Source: Filimonas lacunae (lineage in GTDB: Bacteria; Bacteroidota; Bacteroidia; Chitinophagales; Chitinophagaceae). From it: a stretch of DNA of 64,000 bases. The DNA is taken from assembly GCF_002355595.1 (NCBI RefSeq), contig NZ_AP017422.1, forward strand, positions 3,286,001 through 3,350,000, written 5' to 3'. A program made the position numbers and the translations under genes. Positions 1-6,860 of the stretch are shown here, in pieces. Each line of letters starts with the position of its first letter. Within the stretch, counting starts at the first letter, position 1. The notes under the pieces are model-generated. The model saw only the letters and a list, made by a program, of their open reading frames with translations, searched no databases and had not been told where the DNA came from.

Positions 1-972
1 TTTAAATCCTGACAGAATTGAAGTGTAAACAGATTGATCTATAGAATAATTGTCATTGGAGCTAATATTTAAGGATATAAGATTTCTTGAAAGCCCAATT
101 TTATCTTGGAGGCCGCCATTAGATGTCACCCATCTGTAGATGTTATAGTAGCTAGGTAGATTCTCTAATTTTAAAGATTTCAAATCTACTTCGGCTGAAA
201 TAGTCTTGTATCCATTCATCTTAAGCGATAGCTTGTCATCTTTCAAGACAGAGAAATCATTTAGAATAGCCATAGAAAAGGCTAGACAGGATACAGAAAA
301 CTTATCAATCGTCAGGTTACTTAAACCTCCTTTATGCAAAACCTCAAAGTCATCTGGCAACATTATATTACTACCATTAATGCTAAAATGACTTACTGAT
401 TTAAGCTTCTCCCATAACTTAATGTGCTCTATCTTTCCGACGTTTCCGTTTTTCTTAAAATCCGGATCAGAAATTAAATGTATAGAGTTGGTATGAAAAT
501 GATTTTTGAAACTTGGATTTATTAAAAATAAATCGGAATTGCCAGATGAGAAAAAAGATGAGAACACAGAAACGAAATCGAATATCTTTAATTCTTGCAA
601 GTAACGTTCAAAGATTGCTACATTATAGATATTAACAGTGTCTCCCTTTAATTTCCCTTTATCAATTCGCAGATCAATTTCAACAAAATCCAAATCATCA
701 ATTACATCTTCCTCGCTTTCCCAGGTTGCAAAAAATAGTTCATTATTGAGTTGGTTGGATGCATAGGAAATAGGCTCGCCAGATATAGTAGCAGTCAATG
801 TAAGCCGATCCCATGAATCAAGATCCCTAAGTAAAGCAGATAAGCTATCACGGAGATTGAAATTCAATCTCTGAATATGAGCATTGACAACAAATTGTAA
901 AAGTGTTTCTGAACTGGATGTAATAGTAACATCTTTTGCCAAAACGGACAATATATCATTCGGAAGAATCAT
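1..972 (-). CDS. Unknown protein, partial (3' end beyond window)
   Basis: The minus strand is open from an ATG at 972-970 down to base 1, giving at least 324 codons with no stop and a normal protein-like composition. An in-frame stop sits immediately upstream of the ATG. The start lies inside the 3' end of the 956-1999 gene, overlapping it by 17 bases, so the two are almost certainly co-transcribed and translationally coupled. I do not recognise a family. The visible part is soluble, without signal peptide or membrane segment, alternating acidic stretches (around residues 85-105) and leucine/serine-rich beta-like stretches, suggesting repeats such as LRR- or beta-solenoid-like folds, but this is inference. 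The base composition is visibly AT-rich, as in the next gene, and unlike the carbohydrate genes to the right. Function unknown; probably the partner of the next gene. Confidence 0.75.
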   Translation of the reverse strand, partial: MILPNDILSVLAKDVTITSSSETLLQFVVNAHIQRLNFNLRDSLSALLRDLDSWDRLTLTATISGEPISYASNQLNNELFFATWESEEDVIDDLDFVEIDLRIDKGKLKGDTVNIYNVAIFERYLQELKIFDFVSVFSSFFSSGNSDLFLINPSFKNHFHTNSIHLISDPDFKKNGNVGKIEHIKLWEKLKSVSHFSINGSNIMLPDDFEVLHKGGLSNLTIDKFSVSCLAFSMAILNDFSVLKDDKLSLKMNGYKTISAEVDLKSLKLENLPSYYNIYRWVTSNGGLQDKIGLSRNLISLNISSNDNYSIDQSVYTSILSGFK

Positions 973-1999
973 TTATTTGTTGCGTTTTAAAATAATTAAA
1001 TCCAACATCCGTCTTTATCTTGATATATTTTTCACCATGCTCAGTAAAAGCTAACACTGAAGAGTCCAGATTGATGTCCTCCTTAATTATCAATTCCAAT
1101 TGAGGAGTAAGATTTAGTTTATATATCATCCTTTTCTTTAAACAACTCCTCACTATTTGAAACCTACCCTCAAACTTACATCTATCAGGCAGGCTACGTA
1201 TGTTAGTTGCAACAGCATTCATGTTAAGTTCTGAGTCCTCTGGCACATAAGAAACAATTATATCATTTAAATAGTCTTCCATAACAAACTCAGGCATCGA
1301 TCTGTAATACTGGACGGTTGCATTTCTTATTATCATCCAGTCGCGAGGATGCTTTGCCTTTAATCCACTAAACACCTTTCTATCCATCATATCAAAAGAT
1401 TTCTCGGTGTTATGCTCATTGGTATATTCTTCAACAAGTTCTAAAAAGTCTTTCCACCAATATGAAGAAATAACTGTCCGATAATCGCTAACCTTCGCAT
1501 ACAACGGTATAAAGTTATTATCACAATAAGCACAAAATGCTTTAAATATCTTTTTCTTAATTGGAAGACCTGTAGCCTTTTTATTATCTGTTTCATTAAT
1601 AAAATCAGAGTGTTCTGCTTTTATTATCAAAAACAAAAGCTCTTCGTTATATTCAACTAAAGCTTGAATCATTATCCCTTTCTGTACTTCTCTGTTTAAA
1701 TGCTCTATTCGTTGTTGAACATTTTCTTCTTTACGAAGTAACCTTTTTGCGGCATCTAACAAAAGAGTAGGTCTTTTGATTTCATCCCCTAAACTATTTA
1801 TCATAGTAATTAAAGCAGTAGGTTCATCAGGAAACAAATACTTCTTACTTCTCTGATCGCCTATAACATCTACGATAAGTTGCTCAATGTAGAAACTAAA
1901 GTCATTAGCCTCAGTGCTAATAGTGATTTCAACAGGAGTATTTCGATCTAGGTCAAAGCGGAATACACTCTTAAATAATACAGTCATGCAATCAGTCAT
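956..1999 (-). CDS. NdpA/NA37-like nucleoid-associated family protein (tentative)
   Basis: A 347-residue soluble protein. Three segments resemble the NA37/NdpA family (YejK-like): an N-terminal part with 'KKYLFPDEPTALITMIN', a central part where a lysine/glutamate-rich strand ('LLFLIIKAEHSDF') is followed by a helix and 'SSYWWKDFLEL', and a C-terminal strand pair ending 'GEKYIKIKTDVGFNYF'. NdpA proteins bind DNA and occur with defence-type partners in many genomes; that is family knowledge, and the assignment here is by eye. The start ATG at 1999 is chosen as first in frame; a second ATG follows four codons later. The next gene overlaps its 3' end by 17 bases, so the pair is a two-gene unit. 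AT-rich relative to most of the window. Alternatives: an unrelated DUF protein in a two-component defence system. Confidence 0.6.
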   Translation of the reverse strand: MTDCMTVLFKSVFRFDLDRNTPVEITISTEANDFSFYIEQLIVDVIGDQRSKKYLFPDEPTALITMINSLGDEIKRPTLLLDAAKRLLRKEENVQQRIEHLNREVQKGIMIQALVEYNEELLFLIIKAEHSDFINETDNKKATGLPIKKKIFKAFCAYCDNNFIPLYAKVSDYRTVISSYWWKDFLELVEEYTNEHNTEKSFDMMDRKVFSGLKAKHPRDWMIIRNATVQYYRSMPEFVMEDYLNDIIVSYVPEDSELNMNAVATNIRSLPDRCKFEGRFQIVRSCLKKRMIYKLNLTPQLELIIKEDINLDSSVLAFTEHGEKYIKIKTDVGFNYFKTQQINDSSE

Positions 2000-2334
2000 G
2001 CGTAACCATAAGTAAATGTACTAACTTTATTAGCATTTCTATCAGGTTACTTGTTTTTTATGCGGTTAATAAACTAAAAAGATAAAACGTTTAAGAATTG
2101 CTAAAAACTTTTTTTCGAAAAAACTGGTAATCAATATGATATATACGAAACAAGAGAATTATGTGATTTCTAAATTAACGACAGTATTGAAAAGTAGATA
2201 AATCATAGATTGTTGCTAGGCAATCGTAAGTGTATATTATTAACAAGTCTAAAGATTTGAAAAGCGAGGCATCAGTTGCTGTAAAGAAAAAGGTCTGCAT
2301 TTGAGCGCAGACCTTTGGAGAATATCTTGTTGAA
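2000..2334. other. Gene-free spacer between the NA37-like gene and the XRE regulator
   Basis: No convincing ORF. It holds the minus-strand terminator of the XRE gene at its right end and, presumably, the promoter of the NA37-like gene at its left end: a TACATTTA box close to the TAnnTTTG consensus lies on the minus strand around 2013-2020, but no good -33 box is visible. The rest is AT-rich without obvious structure. Confidence 0.5.
2283..2316 (-). terminator. Rho-independent terminator of XRE gene
   Basis: A perfect 10-bp stem (2289-2298 with 2307-2316, arms aaaggtctgc/gcagaccttt) and 8-nt loop lies about 20 bases past the stop of the 2335-2739 gene. Read on the minus strand the stem is followed by a T-rich run. 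Confidence 0.85.
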
Positions 2335-2739
2335 TTATCTTTTTTCATCAAGCAACCTCTGTAGTATTGCAGCTTTTTCATCCTTTTCTTTTAACAAAGC
2401 ATCGTAAACTTCTACTAGCTTATCAATTGGATTGAAAGTACAGTTATACAAGGTACTAGCAACCGCACTACCATTCAAGCTGTCATGAAAGGTGTTCGAT
2501 ATAAAGTTGATTGTTTTTTCTTCATCAAAGTTTTTGATTGCTTCTGCTGGCACTTTTAAAATCTTTGCTATTTGGTCCATAAGATCATCGGGGATTATTT
2601 CCTTTTCTTCTAGTCTTGATACTTTCTTTTGATCCCAGTCTTCACCTAATTCCAGGGCTACAGCTTCCTGTTTAATTCCCAGAATTTCCCTCATGCGCTT
2701 AAAGTTTCTACCGTGATGTGGCTGATTAGTGTTTGACAT
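2335..2739 (-). CDS. XRE-family helix-turn-helix regulator
   Basis: A 134-residue cytoplasmic protein. Residues ~10-65 form a Cro/C1-type HTH: 'RMREILGIKQEAVALELG' followed by 'DQKKVSRLEEKE' as recognition helix region. Residues ~65-134 form a helical tail ending in a lysine/glutamate-rich coiled-coil-like segment that may dimerise. Proteins of this shape are common in Bacteroidota and often sit beside mobile or defence genes. It is transcribed away from the structured region at 2.9-3.15 kb and has its own terminator. A 15-bp palindrome at 2842-2856 in its upstream region is a candidate operator. Binding target and inducer are unknown. Confidence 0.85.
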   Translation of the reverse strand: MSNTNQPHHGRNFKRMREILGIKQEAVALELGEDWDQKKVSRLEEKEIIPDDLMDQIAKILKVPAEAIKNFDEEKTINFISNTFHDSLNGSAVASTLYNCTFNPIDKLVEVYDALLKEKDEKAAILQRLLDEKR

Positions 2740-2841
2740 ACTAAGTATATTATATAAACTCCGTAAATCTAATAATAAAACTAAGATAGCCTAAAAAACG
2801 GGGTAAAAAAGGCAAAAAAGCGGTATTTAAGGCAGCTTTTG

Positions 2842-2856
2842 TCTGTAATAGACAGA
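2842..2856. promoter_or_regulatory. Palindrome, candidate XRE operator
   Basis: The 15-bp palindrome tctgt-aatag-acaga lies between the start of the XRE gene (2739) and the plus-strand TACATTTG box (2887). Position between divergent transcripts and the symmetric half-sites suit an autoregulatory operator. This is inference from position and symmetry only. Confidence 0.35.
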
Positions 2857-2886
2857 TCAGAGTTACTTACTTTACTTAGTAAATAT

Positions 2887-2894
2887 TACATTTG
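2887..2894 (+). promoter_or_regulatory. Putative Bacteroidota -7 box (TACATTTG)
   Basis: Exact match to TAnnTTTG about 30 bases before the inverted-repeat region. No TTTG -33 box at the proper distance is seen (the nearest candidate is TTAC at 2863-2866), so strength is uncertain. If active it would transcribe the structured region toward the small-gene cluster. Confidence 0.35.
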
Positions 2895-2926
2895 TTGTTC
2901 TTCATTGAATTTGAAGGACTTCGCTA

Positions 2927-3148
2927 TAAGTCTCCGTCTGAAAACCGCGAATTTTCATTGGAAGTGAGATGATAGTAGAAGCCTGCTCTATAGAATATTG
3001 CCTATAGGGTAGGTCTCTATCAGCTTATCACTTCCGGGCTCTTCGCGGTGCCTCAGATCGGTAAGACGAGACCTGTCCTATAGGCAATTTTATTTCCGGA
3101 CACGCCACGTCTACCAGAGACTTACATTTTTTAACCTATAAATGTAAG
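2927..3148 (+). ncRNA. Candidate structured RNA / pseudoknot-like inverted repeats
   Basis: Several long complementary arms occur in interleaved order. Outer arms: 2927-2934 (taagtctc) with 3117-3124. Set A: 2944-2951 (accgcgaa) with 3042-3049, 2960-2967 (ggaagtga) with 3028-3035, and 2937-2941 with 3053-3057. Set B: 2997-3008 (attgcctatagg) with 3077-3088 and 3011-3017 (aggtctc) with 3068-3074. Because A arms and B arms alternate (A-B-A'-B') the fold would be a pseudoknot or two alternative folds. A further perfect 9-bp hairpin, 3121-3129 with 3140-3148, closes the region and its left arm overlaps the outer stem. No ORF crosses it. No known RNA family is recognised. It could instead be a DNA element such as a recombination or replication site; strand is assumed from the upstream -7 box. 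Confidence 0.45.
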
Positions 3149-3334
3149 CGTATGTCGCACCTAATTACAGCATTACCATCTCAATAAACAGCAATTCATT
3201 TGCTGCATCCCTAACCGGAATCTCAATTTATTAGCCAGCGGTTGCCGTTATTCTTCATGGAAAACGGGGAATTGTTATGTGTTGGTGACAGGCACTAGCG
3301 GTGGCCGCATGGCTATAACCATCTAATTGTTTAT

Positions 3335-3820
3335 ATGGCATTCCAATTTGCATTCACTCCGCAAAGGTTACCTATATTCCGTTTGCAGGTTTGTTGGAAA
3401 CGGCTACCATTTATCTCACTTTTCATTTACTGGCTCTGTCAAATGCTCAGTACAGCCCTTTTTAACCTGGTGGCAGGCTCTCCTATTACTATTATTCAAT
3501 TACTAATTATTAGAAACATTTGGTACACCTACCTGCTATTATATGGGGTGTATATGCTGGCAATAGTGTTTTTATTTGGCAAATTGTATAAGCGGGCAAA
3601 ACGTGTTAAAAGAAAAAGGAGCTACATAATTTTGCTTATACACATTGCCGTATTAACCCCAGTTTACATTGGGGCTGCTATCTTCTTCCATAGCTTAATC
3701 ATCGGGTTTGTTTTTATTATTGCCTACATTTTATATGTAGGTTTATCCAGGCTGCTTATTGCTAAAGACCTTCTTTTCCGAATACAGATGTATGACGGAA
3801 CCACTATCCACCACTATTAA
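3335..3820 (+). CDS. Small multi-pass membrane protein, unknown function
   Basis: A 161-residue, strongly hydrophobic protein with about four membrane segments (roughly residues 25-47, 50-83, 96-118 and 120-142) and a basic cytoplasmic loop (about residues 85-95, rich in K and R). No catalytic motif is visible and I do not recognise the family. The start ATG is the first in frame after a stop; as usual in this phylum no ribosome-binding sequence helps. It heads a run of small plus-strand genes, 49 bases ahead of the next one, so co-transcription is plausible. Confidence 0.55.
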   Translation: MAFQFAFTPQRLPIFRLQVCWKRLPFISLFIYWLCQMLSTALFNLVAGSPITIIQLLIIRNIWYTYLLLYGVYMLAIVFLFGKLYKRAKRVKRKRSYIILLIHIAVLTPVYIGAAIFFHSLIIGFVFIIAYILYVGLSRLLIAKDLLFRIQMYDGTTIHHY

Positions 3821-3869
3821 TCCACACACTACTTCCTTAGTATTTCCTAACGATTAATATAAATGACAC

Positions 3870-4235
3870 ATGAAGTTTCAAACACTGAAAGCCACATTCA
3901 AGCTTACGGATGATTTTTTGTATGCCTGCAACTGGACAGGTAAAACGCCCGAACAAGTATTACAACAGTTTGCTGACCGGGTAACCATTGTGGGGTATCT
4001 TGAAAAGTATAATACCAGTTCCTCCAAACTGGCAGGCGAGTTTATAAAGCTCTGCAACTGGCATCTACAGATTGAAAAGAAGCTACTGAAAGGAAACACC
4101 ATTAAATACAGTATGTCCAGTGGTTTTATGCAGAAAATAGCTAAAGTGATACACTCTGAAAAACCACAGCCTGAAAAAGCTTTACTGTACCAGCAAATTA
4201 TACACGACTGGAAAAACGCCGTACTCACCTTGTAA
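3870..4235 (+). CDS. Small hypothetical protein, tandem family member 1
   Basis: 121 residues, soluble. Near residues 8-38 it carries the pattern shared with three neighbours: a short beta strand, a helix containing 'EQVLQQFADRVTIV', then a variable helical tail. The common core is roughly (Q/H)-x-VLQ-x-(F/Y)-x3-(V/H)-(V/T)-I. It also has repeated 'CNW' segments (residues ~20 and ~67), hinting at an internal duplication. Function unknown. The next gene starts 9 bases after its stop, consistent with an operon. Confidence 0.65.
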   Translation: MKFQTLKATFKLTDDFLYACNWTGKTPEQVLQQFADRVTIVGYLEKYNTSSSKLAGEFIKLCNWHLQIEKKLLKGNTIKYSMSSGFMQKIAKVIHSEKPQPEKALLYQQIIHDWKNAVLTL

Positions 4236-4244
4236 AATAACACT

Positions 4245-4463
4245 ATGGAAAAGACTATCACCCTTCACATTGGCGAAGAAATGGCATTACTATGCGATGC
4301 CTTACGGCTCGACCCTCATGCGGTTTTGCAGCTATACATAGATCACGTTTCCATTGAAAAAGTAGAAGAAGAACCTCTTAGCCAACCTGTGATGATTGCT
4401 ACCGTTTTAACCGTCAGGGATGAACTAAATAAACACAAGCCAATTGCCGATAATCATGAGTGA
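4245..4463 (+). CDS. Small hypothetical protein, tandem family member 2
   Basis: 72 residues. Begins with strand 'KTITLHI' and continues to 'PHAVLQLYIDHVSIEKV', aligning by eye with the cores of the genes at 3870, 4777 and 5143. The tail is short and charged. The 3' end overlaps the next gene by 8 bases, indicating translational coupling. No known family recognised. Confidence 0.6.
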   Translation: MEKTITLHIGEEMALLCDALRLDPHAVLQLYIDHVSIEKVEEEPLSQPVMIATVLTVRDELNKHKPIADNHE

Positions 4464-4722
4464 AGAAAATAAAGACCAGCTATTAAAGGACATTCATACA
4501 GAAATCGTCCACTTCTTTCTAAACAACCCATTTGAAAAGACCAGAAATGAATTTTGGGAGTGGATGACCGCATATATCTACTTCAGAGGAGAAATAATAG
4601 GCGGAAAAGAAGCGGGTGAATCTCTTTTTTTCTATGAACAGCTTATAGATATGATTGACTGCTTAGAGGGATACTTAGATAAAATTAAGGCATTGGAAGA
4701 AATGGCTAAGCTAACCATTTAA
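4456..4722 (+). CDS. Small hypothetical protein, helical
   Basis: 88 residues from the ATG at 4456; an in-frame ATG at 4444 would add four residues, but 4456 gives the usual short overlap with the preceding stop (4461-4463). Helical and acidic, with 'FEKTRNEFWEWMTAYIYF' near the middle. It lacks the VLQ-type core of its neighbours, so it is probably not a family member. Function unknown; lies within the same presumed operon. Confidence 0.55.
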   Translation: MSEENKDQLLKDIHTEIVHFFLNNPFEKTRNEFWEWMTAYIYFRGEIIGGKEAGESLFFYEQLIDMIDCLEGYLDKIKALEEMAKLTI

Positions 4723-4776
4723 TCAACACGCATAAAATAACAACTAGTTATAACACAAACAAGAAAAACCATAACA

Positions 4777-5139
4777 ATGGAAACTATCTCTGTTACACTT
4801 GACATTCCGGAAAGTTTTACAAAAGACTGTGAAGCGTATGGCATAACCGAGCAACGAATTCTACAACTTTTTACCAGTCATTTAGTCACCGTCTGCACCT
4901 TCTTTGAAGGTAATGACGACTTATTGATAGCACAAACAACAAACGTTTTTAAGGACTTCATGGAAACCACCATTGTTGTGCCGACATCTAACGAAGTTAA
5001 AAGGGAGATTTGTATAAAAGCGACTAAAGCCATTATTGCGATGACTGTTACAGGAGTGCTGGAATGGTCAGAAGCGAAATATAACCAGCTGATTAATGAC
5101 ACCTATCAGGAATTGCTGCAAATCAATAAAAACAACTAA
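4777..5139 (+). CDS. Small hypothetical protein, tandem family member 3
   Basis: 120 residues. N-terminus 'ISVTLDIPESF' followed by 'EQRILQLFTSHLVTV' matches the shared core of the gene family (strand, helix with LQ-x-F, strand). The C-terminal two thirds are helical with no recognisable motif. The next gene begins 3 bases after its stop codon. Confidence 0.6.
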   Translation: METISVTLDIPESFTKDCEAYGITEQRILQLFTSHLVTVCTFFEGNDDLLIAQTTNVFKDFMETTIVVPTSNEVKREICIKATKAIIAMTVTGVLEWSEAKYNQLINDTYQELLQINKNN

Positions 5140-5142
5140 GCT

Positions 5143-5355
5143 ATGGAAATGACTTTTGAAATTGACCATACTCCAGAAAGCTATGTAATGATGGAATTAT
5201 TTAACCATAGCCTGCAAGAGGTGTTACAGTATTTTGTAAACAATGTATCCATTCAGAACTATAAAACAACAAAGGAAGAAAATGTTAAGCACGCCACCTT
5301 TGCATTTTATAAGCTGGTAGAAGCACATAAACTGGATGAATTGAGGGGTGATTAA
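5143..5355 (+). CDS. Small hypothetical protein, tandem family member 4
   Basis: 70 residues with 'MTFEIDHTPESY' and 'LQEVLQYFVNNVSIQNY', the best-conserved copy of the shared core beside the gene at 3870. The tail resembles the acidic/lysine-rich tail of the 4245 gene. Last of the run of small genes; 147 bases separate it from the HEPN-like gene. Function unknown. Confidence 0.6.
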   Translation: MEMTFEIDHTPESYVMMELFNHSLQEVLQYFVNNVSIQNYKTTKEENVKHATFAFYKLVEAHKLDELRGD

Positions 5356-5502
5356 GTAAATAGCCGCCGGGGTTTTCCAGCCCTGGCCTATATTCTCAGG
5401 CAATATTTTTCAAGGATATACTTATCATATTAAAATCAGAAATTTCGACCCATGAAGTGTAACACTTATCTTCGGCATCAGCCATAAAGAATACTTTCAA
5501 AC

Positions 5503-6606
5503 ATGCTTTTCAAACGATTTGATTTTAGTACGCCTGAAGCCCACGAACGCCTGAGCCTTTCCAAGCATACGCACACGCCTACCTGGCAGTTCTTCTATAA
5601 CAGTTATAGCCATGCCTTGTATACCATCATGGAGGATGGTATGCGTATCAGCTATCCATACAATTGCAATGCCCGCGCTATTTTGTTTTTGATGCGCCAT
5701 ACACTGGAATTATGTATGAAGCAGCAGCTTCAACAGCAGGGCCTGCCTATTCCTATCTCACACGCTTTTGCCGATATTGCCGTAGGATTCGGCGGGATGG
5801 ATCGATTACCAGAAAGCCTCCAGGGTATGATTGCGCTCATTGACCGCGATGCCGATGGCAGCTGTTATCGCTATGCCCAAGATCCACATAGCCGTCAGCT
5901 CTATTTTCCTGATAATTTTGCTTTTGCAGTAGGCCCTTTCTTTGATCTACACCGGCTGTTGGAAGCCAGCGGCACCTTCACAACGAGGCCTTTGCTGCCC
6001 GCCGCTATCAAACCTACCGGTAAATTTACAAGCTGGGCTCTCACCTTTCATATGCATGAGGCCTATACCATCCGGCAGGTGAAATCTCACTACTCAGGGC
6101 TGGCTGAAATCCTGATCGAAGGGGTATTGGAGAATAGAGTCAATATTGAAGAAGTCTACCTGCCGCTGCTTTTCTTGATCAGGCATTCACTCGAACTGGT
6201 TATCAAAGGTAACCTTCAGGAAGCTCAGAATTTATTTCAGGGCTTTGCTCCTGCTTTTAACATACGCGAACATTCGCTGGTAAGTCTGTACAATATCTAT
6301 GAAAGATTTCTCAATGCGCAGGATCTTACCTTGTTACCAGCTGAACTACAGCCGCAACTGGCAATGTTTCGGGAGAAGTACCTTAGCTTTAATCAGCTGA
6401 TACATGATTTGGATTTTAACTCCCGCATCTTCAGGTATCCTTCTGATAAACGGGGCAATTCCATTGCGCTAAACCTTGACCGCATTAATTTGCCGCGCAT
6501 GTTGGAGTTGTATTACTTTACAGATGCTTATTTGTCTTTTAACAATACCGTACTACAAGAAGCCGGCGTTATACCAACCCCTGCTACTAATCCTATATAT
6601 ATCTAG
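5503..6606 (+). CDS. HEPN-like protein with internal duplication (tentative)
   Basis: 367 residues, soluble. Two copies of a helix signature are visible: 'LFLMRHTLELCMKQQL' around residues 61-76 and 'LLFLIRHSLELVIKGNL' around residues 225-241. The RH-x-LEL-x2-K pattern is typical of a helix in HEPN-like proteins often found in defence or toxin loci; this is recognised by eye. Each copy is preceded by a similar segment, so the protein is a two-repeat form. The classical HEPN RNase motif R-x4-6-H is not clearly present elsewhere, so nuclease activity is uncertain. A terminator-like hairpin overlaps its stop codon. It is followed by a membrane protein and a TIR-like protein on the same strand; the trio is a candidate immune module. 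Confidence 0.6.
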   Translation: MLFKRFDFSTPEAHERLSLSKHTHTPTWQFFYNSYSHALYTIMEDGMRISYPYNCNARAILFLMRHTLELCMKQQLQQQGLPIPISHAFADIAVGFGGMDRLPESLQGMIALIDRDADGSCYRYAQDPHSRQLYFPDNFAFAVGPFFDLHRLLEASGTFTTRPLLPAAIKPTGKFTSWALTFHMHEAYTIRQVKSHYSGLAEILIEGVLENRVNIEEVYLPLLFLIRHSLELVIKGNLQEAQNLFQGFAPAFNIREHSLVSLYNIYERFLNAQDLTLLPAELQPQLAMFREKYLSFNQLIHDLDFNSRIFRYPSDKRGNSIALNLDRINLPRMLELYYFTDAYLSFNNTVLQEAGVIPTPATNPIYI

Positions 6607-6640
6607 CAGCCTTAGCACTACAGCGGGCTGCTTTCTTTTT
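6605..6640 (+). terminator. Terminator-like hairpin at end of HEPN-like gene
   Basis: Arms 6605-6611 (agcagcc) and 6626-6632 (ggctgct) are followed directly by ttcttttt. The left arm overlaps the TAG stop codon. It suggests at least partial termination before the 6861 gene. Confidence 0.55.
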
Positions 6641-6860
6641 CAACGGCAGTTATCAAGTGGGCTATTCGTTTCTTACCGGTTCTTGTCTGCAATCGTCCAA
6701 GCTTCTATATTCTGTTTGGAGTTATTTAACATGTCGCTCTACGAAAGCAAAATCACATATCGTACACGATTACTTATAACTTTTTTTTCTGCACTCTTTT
6801 ATCTACATGCCTAAATATCCTATATTTAAGGTAAAGGTGTGTTAATTTCCTTTATCCCTT

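Larger units (their letters stand above)
2740..3334. other. Gene-free, highly structured spacer
   Basis: 595 bases without a supportable ORF. It contains the presumed promoter and operator of the XRE gene at its left end, a plus-strand TACATTTG box at 2887-2894, a dense set of long inverted repeats between 2927 and 3148 (described separately), and a 6-bp hairpin around 3190-3206. From 3210 to 3334 I see nothing beyond the leader of the next gene. Confidence 0.6.

Noticed and set aside
206-391. Plus-strand open frame of 61 codons
   Set aside because: Lies opposite the truncated minus-strand gene (1-972), which has the better continuous frame and coupling.
2175-2381. Minus-strand frame over the XRE 3' end and terminator
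   Set aside because: Runs through the terminator hairpin and overlaps the real XRE gene; no protein-like features.
2927-3148. Retron msr/msd region
   Set aside because: The outer inverted repeats resemble a1/a2 arms, but no reverse transcriptase gene lies nearby.
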